Positions 1 to 6,942 of a stretch of 45,104 nt of DNA are shown here, piece after piece. Position 1 is the stretch's first letter; each line of letters begins with the position of its first letter. Both the position numbers and the translations under genes were made by a program. The notes below the pieces were generated by a model. That model ran no database searches, was not told the origin of the DNA, and worked only from the letters and a program-made list of their open reading frames with translations. Source of the DNA: Microtetraspora fusca (lineage in GTDB: Bacteria > Actinomycetota > Actinomycetes > Streptosporangiales > Streptosporangiaceae); contig NZ_BBYK01000084.1 of assembly GCF_001570365.1 (NCBI RefSeq), forward strand, positions 1 through 45,104. The letters run 5' to 3'.

Positions 1-168
1 TGGCTGCCGCGCAACCCCACCGTCCAATGATCAGCTTTCGGCGACGTTGGAGAGCGGCGTGGAGCGCACCAGTTGACGCCCACGCCTGCGAGTTGTCCGT
101 ACTGCCGACGCGGCGCGGAGCCTCTTGCGCCGAGTAGGCCGCCGCCCCACGGAACAAATCGGCCACCA

Positions 169-252
169 AGCGAGCCACCGAGTGAGCCGACCAGCGAGCA
201 TCCAAACTGCCGAACAGCTGAGCCGACGAGCGAGCCGCATATCGAGCGAGCG
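169..252. repeat. imperfect GAGCGAGC/GAGCCGAC repeats upstream of lanKC
   Basis: The stretch repeats short units such as GCGAGCC, GTGAGCCGACC and GAGCGAGC several times. It lies more than 130 bp upstream of the lanthipeptide synthetase start. The short frames over it have low-complexity Pro/Ser/Glu translations and I do not call them genes. The rest of positions 1-260 shows nothing recognisable. Confidence 0.35.
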
Positions 253-274
253 CCCAAGCAGGTGATATGACGCC

Positions 275-387
275 ATACCGATCGCGGTGGTGAAAAACGC
301 ACACGGTATCGGTGAACGGTGTAACTAGACCCCACACTGACGCGTTCGCCATTCTCTCTGTAGCGATAAACAGGGAGATGGCGGCAT
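275..387 (+). promoter_or_regulatory. candidate promoter and leader of the lanthipeptide operon
   Basis: This is the sequence directly ahead of the LanKC start. It contains clustered CGGT words, CGGTAT (304-309), CGGTGA (310-315) and CGGTGT (317-322), plus an inverted pair ATACCG (275-280) and CGGTAT (304-309). An AGGGAG ribosome-binding site at 372-377 sits 10 bases before the ATG at 388. In Streptomyces the RamR/AmfR regulator binds repeated sites before the synthetase gene, so the CGGT cluster is a candidate target. That link is inference. Confidence 0.4.
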
Positions 388-2952
388 ATGGATGACTACG
401 AGCTCTACTGCCTGGCCGATTTGTTGTTTTATGACAGCCCGGACCAGAAAAATGCTGAGTCTTCGGATTTTTCCGTCTTGTCGAGAGAAATCCCGGAGGG
501 CTGGTTTCATCAGGCGACCGACACGTGGATGTACTTCACGCCGGCCGATGTCGCCGCGCTCCCCACGCAGGGTTGGAAGATCCACGTGTCCGCCCGGCTG
601 GCCGACGCGGAACGGGCGGTGCGTATGGTCTGGGACTACTGCGTGCCGAGGAACGTGGCGTTCAAGTTCCTGCGCAGCGAGTCCGTGCTGGTGATGCACA
701 ACTCCAAGGCCGCCTCCCGTTCGTCCAGCGGCAAGCTGATCACCATCTATCCCCCTGACGATGCTCAGCTCGAAACCGTCCTGACCGAGCTGGACGAGCT
801 GCTGCGCGGGGTCGAGGGCCCGTACATCCTCAGTGACCTGCGCTACGGAAGCGGCCCGCTCTATGTGCGGTACGGCGGCTTCGCCGAGCGGCGCTGCCTG
901 GACGCGAGCGGCGAGATGGTGCTCGCCATCGAGGACGGCGAGGGCCGGCTCGTCCCGGACGTGCGGGGGTCCACCTTCGCGGTTCCCCCGTGGGTCGAGC
1001 TGCCCGCGTTCCTGGAACCCCATCTGGCCGCGCGCAACGCCGTGACGACGGAGGGCCTGCCGTACGAGATCGAGAGCGTGCTGCACTTCTCCAACAGCGG
1101 AGGCGTCTATCTCGGCCGGGACAAGGCGACCGGCCGGCGCGTGGTCCTGAAGGAGGCGCGGCCGCACGCGGGGCTCGACGCGGCCGGACGCGACGCGGTC
1201 GCCCGGCTGGAGCACGAGCGCGACATCCTGCGGCGGCTGGCCGGCCTGGACGCGGTGCCCGCGCTGCTGGACCACTTCACGGTCGGAGACCACCACTTCC
1301 TGGTGGAGGAGTTCGTCGACGGCAACCCGTTGCAGCGGCTGCTCGTCCACCGCTATCCGCTCACGCGGACCGACCTCGCGTCCGACGCGCTCTCGGCGTA
1401 CACCGAGTGGGCGCTGGACATGCTGGGCCGGGTGGAGCGGGCGGTCGGCTCGCTGCACGAGCGCGGCGTGGTCTTCGGCGACCTCCATCCGAACAACATC
1501 CTCGTCACGGACGAGGGCCGGGTGGCGCTGATCGACTTCGAGGTGGCGACCTGGGCCGAGGACCGGGCCCGGCCGGCGCTGGGCCATCCCGCCTATGCCG
1601 CGCCGTCCGACCGGCGCGGGGTGGCGGGCGACGAGTACGCGCTGGCCTGCCTGCGGCTGGGCCTGTTCGCGCCGCAGACGACGATCATGGCGCCGATGCG
1701 GCCGGGCAAGGCCCGGCATCTGGCCCGGCTGGTCACGGACACGTTCCCGGTCCCCGCCGCGACGATCGAGGAGGCCGCGCGCACCATCGCGGGCGACCAC
1801 GACATGGAGGAGCCGCCCGACCCGGGCCGCTGGCCGGAGATTCGCGACGTGTTGTGCCGTGCCGTTCTGGCCTCGGCCACGCCGGACCGCGACGACCGGC
1901 TGTTCCCCGGTGACGTGGCGCAGTTCCGTCCGGGCGGCGGGCTCGGCCTCGCGCACGGCGCGGCCGGGGTGCTCCACGCGCTGGCGGCGACCGGCGCGGG
2001 ACGGTGCCCGGACCACGAGGACTGGCTGCGCAAACGCGCCGTCGCGCCGGAGCCCGGCAGCGCCCTCGGCTTCTACGACGGCCTGCACGGCATCGCCCAC
2101 GTCCTGGAACGGCTCGGGCACCGGCAGGACGCCCTCGACGTCATGGACATCTGCCTGCGGGAGAAGTGGGAGGGGCTGGGGCCGGGCCTGTACGCGGGCC
2201 TGGCCGGCATCGGGTTGAACCTGCTGGACCTCGGCGCGGCGACCGGCGAGTCCGAGCTCCTCGACCGGGCGCGTGAGGTGGTCGACGTGTGCGCCGACCG
2301 GCTCGGCGGCCCGGACGACGTGCCGGACGTCAGCGGCGGCGCGAACCCGCGCGCCGGGCTGATGTTCGGCTCATCCGGCCCGGCGCTGCTCTTCCTGCAC
2401 GCGTACGAGCGGTCCGGCGACGCGGGGCTGCTCGACCTGGCCCGCGTGGCGATCCGCCAGGACCTGCGGCGCTGTGTGCGCGCGGCGGACGGATCACTCC
2501 AGGTGAACCAGGGCTGGCGTCACCTTCCGTACCTGGACGAGGGGTCGGTCGGCATCGCGCTGGTGCTGTCCCGGTATCTCGCCCACCGCGCCGACGAGGA
2601 GCTCGGCCCCGCCCTGGACGACCTGCTGGCGGTCACCCGATCCGCGTACTTCGTGCAGCCCGGCCTGTTCACCGGCCGGGCCGGGGTGATCGCGGCGCTG
2701 GCGATGATCCGGCGGTCGGATCCCGGGCTCGCCGCGCAGATCCGCGGCCTGCGCTGGCACATGCTCCCGTACGGCGAAGGCGTGGCGTTCCCCGGCGACG
2801 GTCTGCTGCGGCTCTCGATGGACTTCTCCACAGGAACGGCCGGCGTCCTGTTCGCCCTGGGCGCGGCCCTGCACGAGGAACCGGTGTTCCTCCCCTTCAG
2901 CCAGCCGCCTGGCCAGCGGCTCCCGTCCCGACGAGCAGGAAAGGAGGTGTAG
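388..2952 (+). CDS. amfT: class III lanthipeptide synthetase LanKC (RamC/AmfT type)
   Basis: The protein has 854 aa, usual for LanKC enzymes. The order is an N-terminal phospho-Ser/Thr lyase region (about 1-210), a Ser/Thr kinase-like domain (about 225-500) and a C-terminal LanC-like cyclase region (about 510-840). In the kinase I see Lys255 in VVLKEA, the catalytic loop FGDLHPNN with Asp365 and Asn369, and IDFE with Asp383 in place of DFG. The cyclase part shows repeated Gly-rich helices (LGLAHGAAG, GFYDGLHGIAH, GLYAGLAGIG, FSTGTAGVL) without an obvious zinc-ligand set, as in class III. The family phosphorylates, eliminates and cyclises Ser/Thr and Cys residues in a precursor, here the gene 3 bp downstream. 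The start follows AGGGAG. The 3' end carries the precursor's ribosome-binding site, so the two are probably translationally coupled. Confidence 0.95.
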   Translation: MDDYELYCLADLLFYDSPDQKNAESSDFSVLSREIPEGWFHQATDTWMYFTPADVAALPTQGWKIHVSARLADAERAVRMVWDYCVPRNVAFKFLRSESVLVMHNSKAASRSSSGKLITIYPPDDAQLETVLTELDELLRGVEGPYILSDLRYGSGPLYVRYGGFAERRCLDASGEMVLAIEDGEGRLVPDVRGSTFAVPPWVELPAFLEPHLAARNAVTTEGLPYEIESVLHFSNSGGVYLGRDKATGRRVVLKEARPHAGLDAAGRDAVARLEHERDILRRLAGLDAVPALLDHFTVGDHHFLVEEFVDGNPLQRLLVHRYPLTRTDLASDALSAYTEWALDMLGRVERAVGSLHERGVVFGDLHPNNILVTDEGRVALIDFEVATWAEDRARPALGHPAYAAPSDRRGVAGDEYALACLRLGLFAPQTTIMAPMRPGKARHLARLVTDTFPVPAATIEEAARTIAGDHDMEEPPDPGRWPEIRDVLCRAVLASATPDRDDRLFPGDVAQFRPGGGLGLAHGAAGVLHALAATGAGRCPDHEDWLRKRAVAPEPGSALGFYDGLHGIAHVLERLGHRQDALDVMDICLREKWEGLGPGLYAGLAGIGLNLLDLGAATGESELLDRAREVVDVCADRLGGPDDVPDVSGGANPRAGLMFGSSGPALLFLHAYERSGDAGLLDLARVAIRQDLRRCVRAADGSLQVNQGWRHLPYLDEGSVGIALVLSRYLAHRADEELGPALDDLLAVTRSAYFVQPGLFTGRAGVIAALAMIRRSDPGLAAQIRGLRWHMLPYGEGVAFPGDGLLRLSMDFSTGTAGVLFALGAALHEEPVFLPFSQPPGQRLPSRRAGKEV

Positions 2953-2955
2953 ACA

Positions 2956-3087
2956 ATGGTTCTCCTCGATCTTCAGGGCATGGAGACCCCCGGTGGGGCC
3001 GGCTCGTACGGCGGCGGCAGCACGCTGACCGTGCTGACCTGCCAGTCGTGCCGGCCGAGCAACCTCAGCATCGTTCTCTGCCACTAG
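2956..3087 (+). CDS. amfS: class III lanthipeptide precursor (AmfS/RamS-like)
   Basis: This 43-aa peptide begins MVLLDLQGMETPGG, matching the LxDLQxM(E/D)TP leader of RamS and AmfS. The core holds two ring motifs: Ser22-xx-Thr25-xxx-Cys29 and Ser35-xx-Ser38-xxx-Cys42, the latter in SNLSIVLCH. This is the Ser-xx-Ser-xxx-Cys pattern of SapB-type lanthionine/labionin peptides. Two things are odd. Ring A uses Thr at the second position, which could give a methylated bridge. The linker between rings is QSCRP with a third Cys (Cys32), where AmfS has two residues. A near-perfect Shine-Dalgarno AAGGAGGTG (2941-2949) overlaps the synthetase stop. The probable product is a SapB-like morphogenetic surfactant peptide, by family analogy only. 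Confidence 0.93.
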   Translation: MVLLDLQGMETPGGAGSYGGGSTLTVLTCQSCRPSNLSIVLCH

Positions 3088-3130
3088 CAGAGGTCGGTCA
3101 TATGAAGGTCGCCCGTCCACGGCGGCCGCT

Positions 3131-3200
3131 CGGGCCCCGGGTGCTTGCGTCCGGGGCCCGACCCCTGCGGCCCCACCCCCGTCGAGCGGGTGGGGGCCGC
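3131..3200 (+). terminator. tandem hairpins between precursor and exporter genes
   Basis: There are two GC-rich stem-loops. The first has perfect 10-bp arms CGGGCCCCGG (3131-3140) and CCGGGGCCCG (3151-3160). The second, 3167-3200, pairs GCGGCCCCACCC with GGGTGGGGGCCGC with one bulge. Neither has a U tract. They could act as partial terminators or RNA-stabilising structures that let the precursor be made in excess over the exporter. Confidence 0.6.
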
Positions 3201-3307
3201 CCGCTCGGAAGGAGCACCCCCGAAGACAGCCACGGCACGCGCCGGAACCCCGGACATCGGGAACCGGCGACGTCCCGGACGAGCGTCGCGCTCGGTGAGG
3301 AGGACGG

Positions 3308-5215
3308 ATGGAGGCGGCAGACCGGCTGGTGGTCCGGACGATCCGGCACGGCGGCCCGTGGGTGTTCGTCCTGGCCGTGGTGGCCGTCGGAGGTTCGGTC
3401 CTCGAACTGGCCCTCCCGTACGTCATCGGCCGGACCGTGGACACGTTGACCGCTGGAACCTCTCCGGGCGTCCTCCCCGGCTCCGTCACAAGCTGCGCGC
3501 TGGTCCTCGCCGGAGTCATCGTCTGCGACAGCCTGCGCGTGTGGGCCTCCGGCGCGTCCGGCGCCGCCGCCTCGGCGTGGCTGCGCCACCGGACCATGAC
3601 GCACGTGCTCGGCGCCGGCCCCGCGTTGACCCGCCGCCTCCCCGAAGGGGACCTCACCACCAGGCTGGGCATGAACGCCGAGGAGACCGGGCACGCGCCC
3701 GAGGCGATCGTCACCGGCGCGTCCCTGCTGGTCCCGACGGCCGGCGGCCTGGTGGCGCTCGTTCTCATCGACCCGCTGTCGGCGCTCACCCTCGTCGCCG
3801 GGCTCGCGCTGATCGTGCTCGTGCTGCGCGCCTTCATGCGGGACACGTCCGAAGTCGTCGCCGCGTACCAGGGGACGCAGGGCGACATCGCCGCCCGCCT
3901 GGTCACCGCGCTGTCCGGCGCGCGTACGATCGCCGCCGCCGGGACGACGGAGAGCGAGGTCGCGCGGGTGCTCGCGCCGCTTCCCCTTCTGAGCGCGTAC
4001 GGCGAGGGCCTGTGGCGGGCGAACGCCAAGGCCGGGGTCCGCGCCGGCATCGTCGTGCCGCTTCTCGAGGTGGCGGTGCTCGTGGTCGGCGGCCTGCGGC
4101 TCGCCGGGGGCGATCTCACCGTCGGCGAGCTGTACGCGGCGGCACGGTACGCGGTGCTCGGCGCGGGGCTCGGCTCCGCGCTCGGATACGTCGGACGGCT
4201 GGCCAGGGCGCGGTCGGCGGCCGGACGGGTCCAGGAGCTCTGGCGGCAGCCTCCCCTGACGTACGGGCGGCGCGCGCTGCCCGCCGGTTCGGGAGCGCTG
4301 GAGTTCCGTGACGTCTCGGGGAGCGGGCTGCGCGGCGTCGACCTCGTCATCCCGGGCGGGGCGGCGGTCGCGGTGGTCGGCAGGTCCGGGTCCGGCAAGT
4401 CGGCGCTCGCCGCGCTGGCCGGTCGGCTGGCCGACCCGTCCGAGGGGACCGTGCTCCTCGACGGCGTGCCCGTGCGCGAGCTGTCCCGTACGGCGCTGCG
4501 CCGGGCGGTCGGCCACGCGTTCGAGCGGCCGGTCCTGGTCGGCGACACGGTCGGCGACGCGATCGGCCTCGGCCTGGCCGAAACGACCGAGAGTCTGGCC
4601 GACACGACCGAGGGTCTGGCGGACACGACCGAGGGGCTGGCCGACATGACCGAGAGGCTGGTCAACACGACCGAGGGGCTGGCCGACATTACCCAGCCGG
4701 AAGCGGACGAACAACCCCTTCTCCGCTCACAAGACCCTCTCGAGCCGGGACGAGACGCGCCTTTCGTCCCGGCGGCGCAGGCGGCCTGCGCCGACGAGTT
4801 CGTACGGCGGCTCCCCCTCGGCTATGCGACCCCGCTGGCGCAGGCGCCGATGTCGGGCGGTGAGCGGCAGCGGATCGGGCTGGCCCGCGCCTTCGCCCAG
4901 GGATCGCGCCTGCTGGTGCTGGACGACGCGACCTCCAGCCTCGACACCCTCACCGAACGCCGGGTCGCCGCCGCGCTCTCCGGCGAGCTGGGCGGGCGGA
5001 CCCGCATCCTGACGACCCACCGGGTCGCGACCGCCGCCAGGGCGGACGCGGTGCTGTGGCTGGAGGACGGGCGGCTACGCGGCTACGGCCCGCACGAGGT
5101 GCTGTGGGCGCGGGACCCCGCTTATCGGGCCGTCTTCCAGACCGATGTCCCCGATGTTCCCGGCGTCCCCGGAGTTCCCGGCGTCCCCGGCGTCTCGGAC
5201 GGGGGGCGGGCGTGA
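3308..5215 (+). CDS. amfA: ABC exporter subunit, permease-ATPase fusion (RamA/AmfA-like)
   Basis: The 635-aa half transporter has a membrane domain (about 1-300) followed by a nucleotide-binding domain. Walker A is GRSGSGKS with Lys364, the signature is MSGGERQ, and the H-loop is TTHR. Two catalytic positions look degenerate. Walker B reads VLDDATSSLD, with Asp540 where the catalytic Glu usually sits, and the Q-loop region reads AFERPVL without the usual Gln. An in-frame run of A(E/D)TTExL heptapeptides (about residues 424-463) is inserted between the Q-loop and the signature, and the C terminus has VPG repeats. It probably pairs with the next gene as a heterodimeric exporter of the lanthipeptide. 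The start follows GAGGAGGAC. The 3' end overlaps the next gene by four bases (GTGA). Confidence 0.92.
   Translation: MEAADRLVVRTIRHGGPWVFVLAVVAVGGSVLELALPYVIGRTVDTLTAGTSPGVLPGSVTSCALVLAGVIVCDSLRVWASGASGAAASAWLRHRTMTHVLGAGPALTRRLPEGDLTTRLGMNAEETGHAPEAIVTGASLLVPTAGGLVALVLIDPLSALTLVAGLALIVLVLRAFMRDTSEVVAAYQGTQGDIAARLVTALSGARTIAAAGTTESEVARVLAPLPLLSAYGEGLWRANAKAGVRAGIVVPLLEVAVLVVGGLRLAGGDLTVGELYAAARYAVLGAGLGSALGYVGRLARARSAAGRVQELWRQPPLTYGRRALPAGSGALEFRDVSGSGLRGVDLVIPGGAAVAVVGRSGSGKSALAALAGRLADPSEGTVLLDGVPVRELSRTALRRAVGHAFERPVLVGDTVGDAIGLGLAETTESLADTTEGLADTTEGLADMTERLVNTTEGLADITQPEADEQPLLRSQDPLEPGRDAPFVPAAQAACADEFVRRLPLGYATPLAQAPMSGGERQRIGLARAFAQGSRLLVLDDATSSLDTLTERRVAAALSGELGGRTRILTTHRVATAARADAVLWLEDGRLRGYGPHEVLWARDPAYRAVFQTDVPDVPGVPGVPGVPGVSDGGRA
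4577..4696 (+). repeat. in-frame 21-bp tandem repeat within the exporter ATPase domain
   Basis: Five 21-bp units start at 4577, 4598, 4619, 4640 and 4661, followed by a 15-bp partial unit. Each encodes a variant of Ala-Asp/Glu-Thr-Thr-Glu-x-Leu (for example ADTTEGL). The frame is kept throughout. The heptad pattern suggests an amphipathic helix inserted in the helical subdomain of the nucleotide-binding domain. Confidence 0.9.
5147..5191 (+). repeat. five 9-bp units encoding Val-Pro-Gly/Asp
   Basis: Five tandem GTYCCCGRN units encode VPD, then VPG four times, just before the stop of the first exporter gene. This is a flexible proline-glycine tail of unknown role. Confidence 0.85.
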
Positions 5216-6942
5216 TCTGGCGGGCGGTGACGCGGGAGCCGCGCCGGCTGGCGCGGCTGGCGGGATGGTCCCTCGCGGAGACGCTGCCCTCGTTCCTCAT
5301 CGGGCACGCGATCGCCCGCGCCATCGAGGACGGCTTCGCGGCGGGCAGGCCGGTCGCGGGGCTGGCCTGGCTCGCCCTGCTCGGCGGCGCATGGCTGGTG
5401 GCCGCGGTGGGCGCCCGGCAGTCCGTCCTGGCCGTCGCCGCGATCGCCGAGCCGTTCCGCGACGAGTTGCTGGCCCGGGTGGTCGGCGGCACCCTCCGCC
5501 ACGCGGTGACGCCGCCGTGGCGGCCGGGCGCGGAGTCGGTCGCCCGGTCCACCCTCCAGGTCGAGCTGGCCAGGGACGCCTTCGCCTCGGTGATCACGGT
5601 GGTCCGGTCGTTCGCGTTCACCGTGGTGAGCGTCGTCCTCGGCATGGCGACGCTCCTGCCGGCCATGCTGCCGCTGGTGCTGCCGCCGTTCGCCGCCGGG
5701 CTGGCGGTGTTCCTGCTGTCGCTGCCCGCCATGGCGCGCAGGCAGCGCGCCTTCCTCGTCGCCGACGAGCATCTGGCGGAGTCCGTGGCGGCGATGGCGG
5801 GGGGCCTGCGGGACATCGTCTCCTGCGGAGCCGAGGACCGCGTCGCCGCGGACGTCGGACGCGCGATCGCGGCGCAGGCGGCGGCGGCGCGCCGCGTCGC
5901 CCGCGTCACGGCGGTGCGCACGCTGTCGCTCGGCGTGGCCGGCTGGCTGCCCGTCCTGCTCGTGCTCGCGTACGGTCCCGGGCTCGGCGCGAGCGCCGGA
6001 GCCGTCGTCGGGACGCTCGCCTACGTCGTCCAGTCGCTCGCGCCCGCGCTCGGTGGCCTCGTCGAGGGGCTCGGGGTCAGCGGGGTGCGGCTGGCGGCGT
6101 CCGTCTCCAGGATTCGGGAGACCACGCCGTTGCCCGGTCCCGGGTCGAGGCGCGCCGGAAGGGGCCGGGGCCGGGCGGCCACCCCGCGCGGACCGCGCCT
6201 CGGGCCGCGGAGGACGGTCCGGCCGCGCGACACCCGGGTCGAGCTGCGCGGCGTGACGTTCGCGTACGGGCCGGAGGCGGAGCCGGTGGTGTCCGACCTG
6301 GATCTGGTCCTGCCCGAGGGGTGCCGCCTCGCCGTGGTCGGCCCGAGCGGGCTCGGCAAGTCCACCCTCGCGGCGCTGGTCACCGGCCTGCTCGAACCGT
6401 CCTCGGGAGAGGTCAGGATCGGCGGCGTGCCCGCGCGGGACGTCGATCCGGCCGCCCGCGTGCTGATCCCACAGGAGGCGTACGTCTTCCACGGCACGCT
6501 CCGCGAGAACCTCACCTACCTGTCCCCCGCCTCCCCCGCCGCCGTACGGAGGGCGATCGACGAGGTGGGCATGACGGAGCTGGCGCGCCGGATCGGCGGG
6601 CCGTCGGCGGAGGTCAACCCGGCGGCCCTGTCGGCGGGCGAGCGCCAGCTCATCGCGCTGACCAGGGCGTACCTGTCACCGGCCCGGCTGGTGATCCTGG
6701 ACGAGGCGACCTGCCATCTCGACCCGGCGGCCGAGGCACGGGCGGAGGCGGCGTTCGCCCGGCGCGGGGGCACCCTCGTCGTCGTCGCGCACCGGCTCAC
6801 CTCGGCGCTTCGGGCGCAGCACGTGCTGCTCATGGACGGCACGCGCGCACGGCTCGGCACGCATGACGAGCTGGTCGCCGTGTCGCCGCTCTACCGCGAT
6901 CTGCTCGGCCAGTGGACCCCCGACGTGAAGCAGGTGTCATGA
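5212..6942 (+). CDS. amfB: ABC exporter subunit, permease-ATPase fusion (RamB/AmfB-like)
   Basis: The start is the GTG at 5212, overlapping the previous TGA in the same GTGA arrangement used elsewhere in the window, which gives 576 aa. The open frame extends further upstream, but that part is the coding shadow of the previous gene. The membrane domain covers about residues 1-330. The nucleotide-binding domain has Walker A GPSGLGKS (Lys383), an intact Q-loop IPQEAYVFHG, signature LSAGERQ, Walker B LVILDEATCHLD with catalytic Glu498, and H-loop VAHRL. All ATPase residues are canonical, so in a heterodimer with the upstream subunit this chain would supply the hydrolytic site. It overlaps the downstream peptidase gene (ATGA), indicating one operon. 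Confidence 0.92.
   Translation: MIWRAVTREPRRLARLAGWSLAETLPSFLIGHAIARAIEDGFAAGRPVAGLAWLALLGGAWLVAAVGARQSVLAVAAIAEPFRDELLARVVGGTLRHAVTPPWRPGAESVARSTLQVELARDAFASVITVVRSFAFTVVSVVLGMATLLPAMLPLVLPPFAAGLAVFLLSLPAMARRQRAFLVADEHLAESVAAMAGGLRDIVSCGAEDRVAADVGRAIAAQAAAARRVARVTAVRTLSLGVAGWLPVLLVLAYGPGLGASAGAVVGTLAYVVQSLAPALGGLVEGLGVSGVRLAASVSRIRETTPLPGPGSRRAGRGRGRAATPRGPRLGPRRTVRPRDTRVELRGVTFAYGPEAEPVVSDLDLVLPEGCRLAVVGPSGLGKSTLAALVTGLLEPSSGEVRIGGVPARDVDPAARVLIPQEAYVFHGTLRENLTYLSPASPAAVRRAIDEVGMTELARRIGGPSAEVNPAALSAGERQLIALTRAYLSPARLVILDEATCHLDPAAEARAEAAFARRGGTLVVVAHRLTSALRAQHVLLMDGTRARLGTHDELVAVSPLYRDLLGQWTPDVKQVS

Noticed and set aside
73-270. 65-aa open frame with Pro-Ser-Glu repeats
   Set aside because: No ribosome-binding site and a low-complexity translation; more likely non-coding repeats upstream of the lanthipeptide operon.
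325-2121. 598-aa open frame opposite the LanKC gene
   Set aside because: It is a high-GC shadow; its translation is low-complexity Arg/Ala/Gly/Val-rich while the plus strand gives a clear LanKC protein. Similar long shadows at 2494-4689 (-), 5122-6492 (-), 6891-9032 (-), 11866-15048 (+), 23301-25352 (+) and 26205-28634 (+) were rejected for the same reason.
3088-3307. second lanthipeptide precursor between amfS and the exporter
   Set aside because: No frame has the LxDLQ leader or a Ser/Cys-rich core with a ribosome-binding site; the stretch holds hairpins.
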